NCBI RefSeq assembly: GCF_010183535.1
Contig: NC_071328.1
Span: 4,402,001-4,466,000 of the forward strand
Source: Caenorhabditis remanei
Lineage: Eukaryota; Nematoda; Chromadorea; Rhabditida; Rhabditidae
Direction: 5' to 3'
Length of the DNA: 64,000 nt
How positions within the stretch are numbered: position 1 is the stretch's first letter; every line of letters begins with the position of its first letter. The notes below the pieces were generated by a model. That model saw only the letters and a list, made by a program, of their open reading frames with translations. It did no database searches and was not told the DNA's origin. The translations under genes were made by a program, and so were the position numbers. Shown piece after piece: positions 11,052 to 29,300 of this stretch.

Positions 11052-13721
11052 GTAGAAAAAAGAGAGAGCGCAGAGAAACCAGACACTCTAGTTTCTCTGC
11101 ACTCTCTTTTAGTTACAGTAACCCTACTTCCAAGGCCTATATCTCAAAGACTAGTAGAGTTATCAAAAAGTTTTCAACTGACGAAATGTATAGAATTTTA
11201 CGGTGATCATTTTTGTAGTTGACCAATTTTTGGTAGAATTTTACCATGAAGCGATATAATCAAAATAATTCGGGGAAATATGCATTTTTGTTCATTTCAG
11301 ACAACTGACATGTTCTTCAAATTCTGAATCAACCCATGCCGTTTTGACACACTCTCGAAGCACAGTGATTTTCAGAAATTTCAGAAATCGGTTCATGAAG
11401 TTCGCCCACTACAGTATGCCTTTCCAATTCTCCTTCCAACATCATCCAAAACTCTCAAAATGTGTCCATTTGAAGAAGTGGACCCTTGCTTCAAAACGAA
11501 ACTTGATAACTATGTATGTATTTGGCAGGCAGTGACTTTCTCAAAAGTATCGAAGCTTTTGACGTCTTTAAGTGGCAACACACGGATCGGGTTTCCAACT
11601 TTCTTCATGTCTCTTCCTTTCTTCCAAAAAGATCCCAGCGCCTACCGTAGTGAGTAAAAATGGTTAGTTAGAGTTGTTGTTCAATTTGTGAGTGAGTGAG
11701 AGAGGGGGCCCACGGGTTCGGTTTGAGAAAACCGAATCGAATAATAAAAGCGATAAAAGTGAGTAAGTTGTGGTCTCTCTCTCTCCTCTCATTCCCATAT
11801 ATTCAACCGTGTTTTGTTCATTTTCGTCGTCTTTCTCTCTATGTGTGTCTACTCAATTAAACACGCATTTAGACGATTAGGTTGTGGCAAAAGAGAAGAG
11901 AATGGAAGGGAATGAGAAGTGAAAATATATTGGAATAAATTGGAGACAAAGTGGCAACTGAAGGAGTCAATTCCGAAACAATGAGTACTTTCGAAATGAG
12001 GGGAAATGGAGGGGAGACAGTACTGACATATCTTTAGTTTGAATTCAAAATTTGAGAACAATTTTCCGGTTGTTCAAACCTACCACTTCATTTTTGTAGT
12101 TGACCACTTTTTTCGGAGGTTTTGAGTCTACTAGATGGGGTACTGTAGTTTTCGCGTCGGGACCCACCAAAAAAATCAAAACTAGTCATGACTACACTCT
12201 TTCAAACCGTCTTGACACGCTGATTCTAAAACTATTATTTTCAAAACATTTCGTATCAAAAATGAGGGAGTTACAACGGTTTTACAGAAACAAAAAGATT
12301 TTCGAAAAGTTTCGAAAATCTGTTACTTTTTGAATTTTGAGTATATTGATTTGATTTTTGGCTTATTTTATAGCTTACGTTTTGCACTTTTTTCAAAAAA
12401 TAATTTCAACATTCTCCAGCGCTCATGGCTTGGAAGGCAGACGACAGAAACTATTAAAGTGAGAGAGCGCAGAGAAGCTAGGGCGTCTGACTTCTCTGCG
12501 TCTCTCCTCCTTCGCGCAGATACCTTACCATCTTTGAACCTTTTTATCTCAAAAGAGTGAACAGATATCGAAAAATTGTCAACTACAAAAATGGAGATCT
12601 AGATTTGTTCTACACAATGGTAATAAATTCGAAAGGGTAAAATATCAGAGTAAAAAGTTACAAACTGTCAAGGTTTACCAATTTTTTCGATGAAAACATC
12701 AAAGCTGTTTTTTTCTTTAATTTGTAGGAGTTTACCCTAGTGAGATTCGGTGTCAATTGTTTCCTTATTTCCCTTTTCTATATTAGGAAGAGCTTTTTCA
12801 AGAAAGTTGTCAACTATGAAAATGGAGATTTCATCTCCCTGAACATTGAAAAATTTAGGCTCACACAACCTCAAAACTCACCATCTTCACTATCTAAAGG
12901 ATACCGTCTGATTGCGAAACCAGAGATAGGATCTCAAAAAAAATCGTAAGAAGGATTAGTAAACGAGTTGGGCAACCCATCGATGGCCAATAATTAGGCA
13001 TGCTTATGCGGACAAGCCACCTTCAATTACGAGAAAGGAACGGTGAAGCAACTCATTAGTGTAAGCAGGTAAACATGCGGTTTTTTGGGAAACCGTATAT
13101 TTTTGGGGGAATCGAGTCGAATAACTAGTTTTAGATAGAACTAAACCGCACTGTTTCAGAGAGCGCTCTGGAATGTAATATGTCATTCTAGGAAACTACA
13201 AAAGTCAGAAGAAATCGAGTTTTATCAGATTTCCAGATTTTCCCAGAATCATTTTCAGAAGTCTCTCAACCATGAACCTTCCTGCTCCACCATCTTCTCC
13301 AAACTACTCCAAAATCTCTCCACTTGATTATCTTCTTCCAATTCATCTTCATACACAACATCTCTCTCCAAATAAAATCCCAAAACTAGTGTCATTTTTC
13401 AACGCAATCACTCAAAAATGACCATCAATCAGACCTCCCCCTCTCCACTCAAAATAAATATGTTCATCGGATTTCCGTATTTGATAACCATCTGCTCTTG
13501 TTACTTTTCAGGAGAAGGAGGCACCGTAGTTGAGTGAGCAGCGACAACTTGCTTTCGCTCCGCCCACTAAAGTTGGAGGCAAGCGTGTGCGGCGCAAAAG
13601 TTTGGATTGGTTGAAAGGCGGGGATAAGAAGGAGATGAGGGAAAACGAAGAGAAATGAGGAGATGGTAGCGGATACAGGAAAGGAAAATGTCAAAAAGGA
13701 AAAGAAAAAAGTTCAGAAAAG
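11052..13721. other. Intergenic, repeat motifs only
   Basis: Directly beside the palindrome lies a hairpin at about 11059-11107 (GCAGAGAAACC...GTTTCTCTGC). Another is at about 12459-12507. TTTTTGTAGTTGACCA-type motifs lie at about 11210, 12090, 12580 and 12800. An open frame at 11460-11657 has no family resemblance or clear splice partners. No gene is called. Confidence 0.5.
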
Positions 13722-13792
13722 GAGAGGAGTCGAACCCCTGACCCTTCGCACGTGGTGCAAAAGCTCACCCGCCTGCGCCATGCGCCATTAAA
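13722..13792 (-). pseudogene. tRNA-derived sequence (degenerate)
   Basis: On the minus strand this reads ATGGCGCAGGCGGGTGAGC (A-box-like) and later GGTTCGACTCC (a good B box), with tRNA-like spacing. The acceptor ends do not pair properly, so it is a tRNA pseudogene or tRNA-derived SINE fragment rather than a working tRNA. Confidence 0.6.
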
Positions 13793-16700
13793 ATGAGATG
13801 GGGGCGGAGGTTGTGATAAAGCTGACAGTTGCGCTTGCGCTCTCGCAGCCGACTCGCTAACATCGAATTCGAAATCTCGCGTTTTCCCAGTGACAAAAAG
13901 GAATAAGATTTCTTATAAAACCCATAAATTGCAATCCTATATCTCCAGTTTCCTGTTGGCTTCTCCTTCTCGACTTCCAATAAACCCATTTCGGCACACA
14001 TCAAAAAAAAGGGGAGCAAGACGAAGGCGTCGTTTCGTTCGTCTCGAGACACCTACTCGTTACAACACACACATGCATTCGTCTTCGAAAGATCTGTGTC
14101 TCATTGTTGTTTTCCAATTTATGGGGGCACACACATACACGCCACTCTCCATTCTTCCGAACTGGGCGGAGCTTGAAGGTTCCAAGTGAAGCTCACGCCT
14201 TCTGAAGTGCCAATGTATTTGCACACTCACTCGGAGACCTCGCAGCGGCGCGAATTCAAATCTTTCAACTTCTCTCTCTTTTTTTGGGATTACGGTAGGT
14301 CTCATTGAGTCTCATTGACTCTCTCCACAAGTAACAAGTACAACTACTTGTGTTCTTCACTTCACCTCATAAAAAAGACACATTTCGCGCCCCGTTTCGA
14401 AATCCCATTAAAATGCAAATTTGGCCGGATTTCGAATGATTCCAAGTGAGTGAGAAGGGGGGTTGCAACAAATGTCCGTCTAAAAAGGACAGATGTTTCC
14501 ATGAAGAATACAAGGGATTTGATTTCTGCTGGGGGCGCCAGAAGGCGTTTTGAATCGGTCGGGCACCTGCTACTGAAAATTGGTTCAAGTAGATATGAGA
14601 ACTGAGTGAATGTGTCATATCGGCGCCTGGTGAGACTCTCAAACTTTCGAAAAATTTGAATTCGGATGAGTCTCTCACAATTTATGAATAATTCAAGAGG
14701 CGACCATAGTATGAGGAGCAAATTATATTGGTGGTCAAAAGATAAAAAGTTAATTGGTTAAGTAGGTCAAACGCTTTTTTGAACAAAGTGGTGCGGCGCG
14801 GTCGCGTTGCGGTGCCTGTAGAGATAGAACTTTCACCTTACAGTATTCATCACACTAGGGATTAGTCAGTTGTTGTTTTCTACTTGGGATAATTGGTTCC
14901 CACGGTAATCTGCCTAGTCCTCTCTTCTCACTTGCCGGGTTGGCCCTGTGCCAACTTATTGTATACGATCCCTTCTTATTATTGTAGGTCAAATATCTGT
15001 CCGCTGGGAAGGCTACGAAAAATTCAAAATAATCAATTTCTAAGTCACCAGAAATCAGGAGGTCACAAGTTCAATAAAACAACTTGTCGTCCGTTTTTTT
15101 TTTTTCAAAAATTGACTCATAGAAAAAAATTCTAGAATGATTTCGTAAATGTTTTTGCTTATTGTTTCCACAAAAAACAGATTTTATGTAGAAACAAATA
15201 TTCATTTCTCTTTTCAAACAATGTAGATCATGTCTTTATCAATTTCAGCTTAAATCCCGTTTCGGTAGAGCGCGATAGGCTTCTATAAGTACTGCGCTCC
15301 AACGAAATCCTTTGAAAAATCTCTCTCCAATCTGTTGTGCTAATAATTATTAAAAATGAAAAAAAGATTTGGCTCGCTGGGTGTCGAACCCTTGATCGTT
15401 CGCGCGTGTATACCGCGGGATTACCGACTGCGCCATGTGGTCGAAATCAGAATTGTGCCCAATGATAGTGATAACCAAAAGCCTTCTCCCACTTTTCTCA
15501 AAACTTCCGTATGAATTCGTAAGTTTCACTTCACTCATTGCCAAACCTACCTTCATTTCCTGTAACTTGAAATTTGATCTACCCTACCCTCCTAAACCCC
15601 AATGCTTATATAATACTTCAAAACTCTTTTTCCTTCTCAATACTGCCACCATTTTCTCAAGTTTTTCATTTCTACAAAAAGTTGTCTCATTTATTCCACT
15701 TTCTTCTTCTTTTTCTCATTCCCAAAATGTGGCTCGTCATTCATCTTGGCGCCCTCGTCTCTCCTCCGGATGCCTTCATCACCCCCCTTTCAACACCATA
15801 TTAATTCAATTTTCTATAGATATATCGCTCTACTTTTCTCTCCTTTGTTTTATCTTTTCATTTCTCAAACCATAAGCGACCCAAATTACTCAACTTCTTC
15901 TTTCTCTTCTTCAATTTTTATTGCCCTCAGCTGTCGTGCACTTTCTTTAACTTTTATTCCTCTGTACTCTTCTCTCTTTGGTTTCCAAAAAAGTTTCAGA
16001 CCTCCACTTTCCTCCCAACTCAACCTAGATTCTCTGTTCTTCCCTTCCACCTTCCACGCCTTCTTCAGACTCCGCCCCCTTTCCCCAACTATTGGTTAGC
16101 AAAGGAGTGAGGGAGTGAGAGCAGTCCTCCGAGTCAACTTTCCCTTCTTTGTTTTTTTTCTCTTACTAGATCTTCACGTTCTCCAGGAATCTGTCATCGG
16201 ACCGTCCCTGATTACCCAAGTACCCCTTGGGAAAGTTAACTTGCTCACAGTATTCTTTGACAATTTGTTTGCATAACCTTCGCCACGTCATCTCCTCTCC
16301 AAAAAGTTCTTTATTAAGTGACTCTTAGTCAATCCAATAATATCTTTTATTACCCCTTTGACTCCCCCCGAGTATGGGGGGAGTCCACACTGAGTGAGTC
16401 AATACGTAACTATCGATTCGAAAAGTTGGGGATACTCGATATTCTTCCGGTTGACACTGGAGTGTCGTGGTGTGACTCTATGATTCCACTCACACCTAAC
16501 CGTTTTCACACTTGATAACTCACCCTTGTCATCCCAACTAATCCCTCTCGCAATAACTGTTATTATATGCCCTGTCTTCTTCTTTTCCTTCTTCAACTTT
16601 TATTTTCTAATCCCCTTTCTCCCACTATTCATTCTCATCTTGATTCATTCTCCACCTGTCCCTGTCTTTTCTGCTCAAACCATTCAACTTGAGAGTCCCC

Positions 16701-16946
16701 CCTCCGCGTAGAAGACGCAACCCCATTACTGTCCAAGTGGGCGGAGTCGCAATGCATGATGCCAGGTGCACCATAACGCCGCCAAGCAGATGGTGTACTC
16801 GGACGGGGGAAGGAGAGATTCTCCGCCCTCCCAGATAGTTCTTGACCGTCACTTGCTCCTTCACTTCTTCTTTCGTTCTTTTCTTTTCGTCTCAACTTTT
16901 TTGTAAATGCAAACTCAAGCTTATTTTCCAGGTACCCCACATATAT
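13793..16946. other. Upstream region of ztf-11, no gene seen
   Basis: This 3.1-kb stretch is pyrimidine-rich and carries no supported exon. It includes a damaged copy of the ~140-bp foldback family at about 15252-15330 (CGGTAGAGCGCG...CTGCGCTCCAACGAAA) and a tRNA-derived sequence at 15370. It lies directly 5' of ztf-11, so cis-regulatory sequence for that gene is plausible but not shown. Confidence 0.45.
15370..15443 (-). pseudogene. tRNA-derived sequence (degenerate)
   Basis: On the minus strand it carries ATGGCGCAGTCGGTAATC, then a CGCG stem with a seven-base loop, then GGGTTCGACACCC. The D and T regions look tRNA-like and the anticodon stem is nearly intact, but the acceptor stem does not pair. 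It resembles the sequences at 13722 and 18556. Confidence 0.6.
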
Positions 16947-22831
<5,885 letters not shown>

Positions 22832-23773
22832 GATTCTAAGTCGTCTTCTCGTCCCAAATATAGTTTTTTTTCTTTTCTTATTCAAACTGATTTCCCTCTT
22901 TCCCAATTTGTGTCTGCCGGTCTCTCCTCTCACTCTCTCTCTCTCTTTCACCCCGGTTGGTCATCATCATCAATCAAGTCTCCCAAATACAGAAGAGGGG
23001 GGAGAGACCGTATTAAGAAGTGGCAGATGTCGCCAGATTGCACCGTCCCCCCTCCGCCGAGTTTTTGGCCAGTTACTTTTCGGTCATTGACCTTTTCCCC
23101 TTATTCGTCAAGTGAATTGGACAATATGCTTGATGAGAGAAAAGTGCTTTTTTGGGTAGGAAGGGACCATAACAGTTTTTGATTCCCCTTAGAAGCCTAT
23201 AATCTCAAAAAGTATCGCCATCTCGTTTGTATATCTTCTCTCACACTATTTCTTCTCCCATTCCGAAATCTGTACACCTAAAAACATCTGCTTCTTTCCT
23301 CCCCCCAATCTTCTTTCTGTCCCCTGAGGGATGAAATTTTTAAAAACGTGTCAAATACTACAATAGTTTTCCCATTTTCCTATTCAATTCTCACCTGATA
23401 TAAGTCCCACCCAGTGTCTCGTTTCCTCCTCTCCCAATTTATCATTTCATTCCATCTTTATCTGAAAACCATCTCATTACCCCAAGCTTTACCACTATCA
23501 CTCAAAACATTCCCAACTTTGTCTTTTTCTTTCCTTCACTCACCTGCTTTGGTTGTGCTTTAATTGTGACCCTACACACTTTTTCTTTTAATTTATAATT
23601 ATTTTTCACTAATTATTTTTTCGAAAAAGTCATATTTTTCTTGTAATACATTCTTCCCCGTTTTATACTCAAAATGAAAATTTTAAACCTAAACTACGAT
23701 GAGAGAAACACTAGAGCTTATGGCACTGAAAAACACAACAGGAATACAGATAAAAGATGGAGGGGGAATTCAT
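22832..23773. other. Convergent 3' interval between ztf-11 and lsl-1
   Basis: The 942 bases between the two stop codons hold both 3' UTRs. They are pyrimidine-rich with no supported exon or strong repeat. Confidence 0.5.
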
Positions 23774-25605
23774 TTAGGGATGGAGTGACGGTGGCGACAA
23801 TGGTTGTTGTTGTTTAGGGACGATCAGGTCAAGATGATGATGATGATGTTGGAGGCGGTGAAGATGGTGGTTATTGTTGATGACAGGCATGCAGTAGCTC
23901 ATTTGGGAAACGTCGACTTCTGGAGTGATCTGAAAAAGGGAGATTTGTGAAATGAGAATAGAAACGGAGCATGTCGTAAATCGATACAAAAAACTAATCT
24001 TGAAATCGTGAACACTATCTGACACAGTGAGATTTTCGGTTTTTTCAGTGATGAAATAAGTTTTTGAACACTCTTCAGCACAAAAGCCACATTCGCCCAC
24101 TCTAAAAACGTTTCTGCAATGCAACCTTGTAACAGAATTTGAGCAGAATGGTTCTTTGGGAATAAAATTAAGTTCGATCCATTCTTAACAAGCTTGGCTT
24201 CGAGAAAATTAACGAGTTATGCCGTAAAACGACATTTAAAAAGTTATCTTTGATGCGTGGCAACTATCTAAGCCACGTTGCAAGTCGTGTTATCGGTGAT
24301 TTCCGCTGAGCGCAATCCGACAGCTTTTATCACGAAAAGTTAGAGATTACATTGTCTTGCACAATTGTCGCTGGAAAGTTTTAAACTGTTCTTACTTACC
24401 GAATCTTGACGATTCAGGAACATCACTTGAACTCTGCTATGATAACTTTGATGTTGTATGAACATACTCTCATCGGCGAACAGGCGCATGCATTTCTGAA
24501 AAATTTCGTCGATTTATTAAGAAATATCTCTTCAAAAATAGCAGAAAAATTGTTTTAAAATGATTTTTGAAGAGATAAAGATAATTAGAATAGTGATAAA
24601 GCCACTTACACGGCAATAACTAGGCTCATTGAGCATATGGTCCGGCTTTTTTCCATGGCATGCGGCGAGGTGTGCTTCGCATTCCTCTCTTCCGGTACAC
24701 TCACACTTGCAAAGTGGGCAATAAAATCTGAAATTTTAACATTTATTGAGAACTAATTTTCTTACTCACAGTTCGAACTCTAGCGACCTTGCACTATCGA
24801 TCATTTCGCCAATGCTACGTGATCTGCTCAACCTCATATTCATTCGGATCATTTTTTCATTGAACGGAGAAATCGGAAGCAGCTGATTTTGACAAATCAT
24901 ACTGATCCATTTCGACGTATCTCTTCCCAGTTGAAGTTTTGGAACAACTTTTCGTTTTTCCGAATTGAAAAACGGCATTGGTGATCCACGTATAACAAGA
25001 GCATTGTCCGGAATGAGTGATGCTGAGCGACGGTTGCTAAAAAATTGGAGAGTGACAAAATTACAGAAAATTTAGACCTTCTTTCAAACCTTGAATACGG
25101 TCTGTAAGCAGCTTCAAGTTCTTCTTTATTGGTCACATGAACTCGCATATGCTTCTTCATATTTCCCTTCAATCTGAACTGTTTTCCGCAAAAGGGACAT
25201 AAATGAGGCGTGTATCCGGTGTGAACGGTCCGATGTTCGAACATATTCGACTTGAATCGAAAACCACGACCGCATACTTCACAAACAAACGGTTTCGTGT
25301 CGGTGTGAATGACCGAATGCTGTTGGAGTCCTGAAATTGTACAAGTTTCCATTTGTTTTTATTATTTTAATAGTCTTACCTTTATAATTCATGAAAATTT
25401 TATTACAGACATTACACTGATGAACAGCATACGGTGCGATTTCCTCTTGTGGATATGGCGTGTACTGAAAAATGAATAGTTAAATAATAATGAGTCGAAG
25501 TTTCAAATCAGCAAAAAAAATTCAAAATCAAAAACTCACAGCTATAGGACCTCCGTATTCATCTCCCGTGTATGATCCTTCTTGAGAGTCATCAAGAAGA
25601 GACAT
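23774..25605 (-). CDS. lsl-1: Five-finger C2H2 zinc-finger protein (lsy-2-like)
   Basis: Seven minus-strand exons give 342 residues: 25605-25540, 25464-25380, 25330-25090, 25036-24770, 24727-24610, 24495-24400, 23929-23774. All junctions keep phase, though the third donor, GTTTGA, is weak. Three tandem C2H2 fingers occupy residues about 39-59, 67-87 and 95-115 with TDTKPF and TGYTPH linkers. A 100-residue spacer follows. Then comes a cysteine-rich finger at 226-244, overlapping an extra CxCxC cluster, and a fifth finger at 258-278. The tail is His/Gln/Pro-rich. It is presumably a nuclear DNA-binding protein. The name rests on the architecture and on position between the ztf-11 and mom-4 orthologues, as I recall for C. 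elegans F52F12.4. It is divergently transcribed from mom-4, 703 bases apart. Confidence 0.87.
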
Positions 25606-26308
25606 CTAGCAACTTTTTCGGAAGAATTTTCGGAGAATTTTGACGTATTTCCAGCTTGAAAAAGCAAAAAATCTGACTTTCTCATCTGAAAATTTAGGAT
25701 TACTGTCTTCTGTACCCAATCGTGTCGAGACCCGACTGCCAGATTGGAGTGTGCGCCTTTAAATGTACCGTTTATTTTTTTCAGTTTAAATTAATTTTCA
25801 GTTGAAAAACTCGTATTTTCAGATAGAAACAATAAATTCTGGATAGAATCAACAAATATTTAATAGATTTGAGAAGCGATAAACTTCTACTTCTTTCTCC
25901 AGGTTTCAGATTTTCTCCTAATTTGAAAGATTAATACCGTATCCTGGATAATGTGTGCTTTAAATTAAAACATATTTAATCTGTCATCCTTTTTCTTAAA
26001 TTCCTTCCTTTTCATCAATTTCATACATTTTCAAATCATTATTTTCAGAATGCTACCGTAACTTCCTCATCTCCTTCACGATTCCTCATCTCTTCCCCCG
26101 ATCTCGAATTTCTGCGATCCGTCCTTCCCGTTCTGTTGTTTTCCGTCTGCTTCCTCCAACCCGAGTGTACTCTCTATCATTTTCACTATTCCCACTGCGA
26201 AACGGGGCGAGAGAAAGAGTACACATACACATACACACACACAACACATGCCATTTGTCGGCCGGCGTCGCCGTCCATCGCCAATTTTTTCACTGTTTCG
26301 GCTCTAAA
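25606..26308. promoter_or_regulatory. Shared divergent promoter region of lsl-1 and mom-4
   Basis: The start codons of lsl-1 (minus) and mom-4 (plus) are 703 bases apart with no other gene between, so both promoters and 5' UTRs must lie here. The part next to mom-4 carries a CACACA-rich tract (about 26219-26250). No specific factor site is claimed. Confidence 0.5.
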
Positions 26309-29300
26309 ATGGACACTTCGTCGCACAGTAAACCGTCGAGTAGCTCAGCGAGCCCTTCGAGTCATTCACCGAGTCCCGCTTCTGTTGTGAGTTTTTGAAA
26401 TTTGGATTTCCGATAAGTCTAAGCTAGTTTATAAATAAATCGCTCGAAGTTCGTTATCAGTGTTGAATAAAATTGAAGCGACACGTCATGATGAATAATC
26501 CAAACATTTGAGAAGAAAACTACGCATAATTCCTGGAATAAACGTAATTGAATTTCAGGCAGCGCCACGGAAAACACGAGATTCTGGCTTGTGCATGACA
26601 CAAGATATTCCAGAAATTCCAGCACATTGTATCGATAATTTGAATAGTCATCAACTGGGAAAGGGTACTTATGGAGTTGTTGAGAAGACAAGATACAGGA
26701 GATCGAGAAATCATGAGTATAAGTAAGAAAATTTGCGTACTTTCTAGCTTCTCAACGGAAAAATACATTTTCAGACCCGCCGCAATTAAATACTCGTCTC
26801 CGATTCATCTCAATACCCTTATCCGAGAAGCGAAAGTGATGTGGGCTTTTCGAGATCATACAAATATCATAAAGTGATTTTTAATCTATTGATTTGGTTA
26901 AAAATTGAGCGAATTCCAGAATCTACGGACTCTACAGATGCCCACGTCACGGTCAAGGAGTCGTTATGGAGTATATGGATTGTGGAAGCATGGCTGAATG
27001 TTAGTTAGGCAAAATAGAATTTTCTTGTATTGACAACTTTCTGATTAATCAGTAAATTAAGAAATGACTCATGATTGATTACTCAAGTCTTGAGGTTTTC
27101 CGAAAGAATTTATCAGAAATGATGAGTCAGTTCACGATTGGCACATTTTCGTCGGAAATACTGAAAAATTGGAAAAAGGACAGACTTTACATTTGAAAAC
27201 AACTAAAATTTTCACCGGAAAACATGAAAAAAGTCATCAAAATTCAATTTTCATCCCAAAAATGATTTGAGCAGTAATGTAAGATAATTGAATACGATTG
27301 CCTCTTATTGACTCATTTTTGAGTATTCAATCATCATTTTATTATAGATTTTAATAAAAAATGCTAAAAATCATATGAAATAGGTGGCCGATTAGCCAGC
27401 ACAGTTTTTATTAAAATTTCGCAAAAAATACTGCATTTTTGAACAAAAGTGCTGTTTTTACATATTGAAAAGAGTGTTATTGAAAATGAGCTAAACAATT
27501 TTGAACAGAAAATAAATTGAAAATGAGTCAGCAGTCAGAAAGTCATAAAAATTCAATTTTCAGCCCATAATGATTCGAGCACAAATTTAAGACAATTGAA
27601 TACGATAACCTCTTATTGACTCATTTTTGTAAATGGTTAGCACAGTTTTCATTAAAATTTCGCGAAAAATACTGCACTTTTGAACAAAATTGTTGTTTTT
27701 ATAAATTGAAAAAACAGTTTTTATAAATGAGCTAAACCATTTTGAGCGGAAAAACTAGTGAAATTGAGTCAGGGATCTTTCTGCACAGAAATTTTCTTGT
27801 GAAAAACGAAATTACATAAAAACTAACTCTCTATACCAAAAATCATCAAGAAAATTCCACTATTTTCAGTAATCTACGATCGAAAATCCATCGACTACAC
27901 AATCGACCATGCAGCTTCGTGGTTGTTTCAACTGGCGTCTGCAGTGCATACATTCCATTCGAATGATCAAGTTCATCGAGACTTGAAACTTCAAAAGTAA
28001 TATTTCTACTCTAAGAGAGAATTCTCACTTTCTTCTTCCAGCATGCTTCTCTGTGATCGATATCGAACAATGAAATTGTGTGATTTCGGAACTTTCACAA
28101 CAATGCATCAATCGATGACTTCGAATCGTGGAACTCCGATAACAATGGCTCCAGAAGTGTTTCGATGCGAGGATTATAACACAAAGTCCGATATCTACAG
28201 TATTGGAATCATAATGTGGCAAATTATCGCCCGAAATCATCCTTACAACAGAAATTTATCAGTTCCTGGATTATTGTACAACGTGGCGACGGCTAGTTTG
28301 AGACCGCCCGATCTGGAATGTAATCCTATTTTATCTGGATTTTATAAGAGATGTTGGCACGATGACCCGGATACAAGACCGACGTCAGCAGAGTGTCTCG
28401 AGTATTTTGGCTTGTTGAAAACTGTAAGTGTTGGATTTCGGCTATTGCAAAATTACATAAAGTTGTTTGGTGCATCAAGAACTTTTTTCTTGAGTTTAGT
28501 TATCAGCATACTTGCAAACCGGGCCGCGTAACTCGCTTGAAATGTCATATTATGAGCTGAAAAATATACCAAAATGTAGATCTCGGCGAATTCTAAATAT
28601 GTTCGTGATTTCTTAGCTCGACACAGTTGTTACAACTGCGCTTCACTGAAATCCCCTTGAAAAATGTATCTTTTTCTCTGAGTCTCTCAATTTCACACCC
28701 AATTGTCTTTGGTTTCGGTAGAGCGGGGTTGCAAGAAGCGTGCTGTGCAATACTACGGGCCGAATGGCAGATCGTCTATGTGATCCGGTCTAGAATGGGT
28801 TTTTTTTTGCCATTTTCGCGTTTTTTGGAACTTTTTCCCGGCTCCATAGTAACGGCTAGCCACTCAGGCCTGCAGTGGGTCGCAGACGTAGAACTCGCCG
28901 AGATCTACATTTTTGTATACTTTTCAGCTCATAAGAGTTTCAAGCGAGTTACGCGCCGGCCCGGTTGATAAATATGGAAAAAAAGGGATTTTCGTGACAA
29001 AAAAGTAGAACTCATATAGAAGCCGGCTGGAAAAAATTGAATTTTTATCTTCAAACTCTTAGAATTTAAAGAAAAAAGCTACCAAAAATAACAAAAATTC
29101 AATAATTTCTGCTCACCCCATCCGCTTTCTTCCAGGAATTCCCGAACGGTAACATTCCCCTAGCCGATACTCACACCAATGGTCCTGCCGCAACACCTCC
29201 ACCTCGTGCATTCCGCCCATCTGGCCTCGGATCCGCATCTGGAAGTGGATTGGGATTGGGAACGAATGGACGGACACCAACCGCCTCGAATCATTTAAAT

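Noticed and set aside
15435..15875. 146-residue frame starting MWSKSELCPM
   Set aside because: It starts inside a tRNA-derived sequence and continues through pyrimidine-rich DNA. It has S/F/L bias and no splice or family support.
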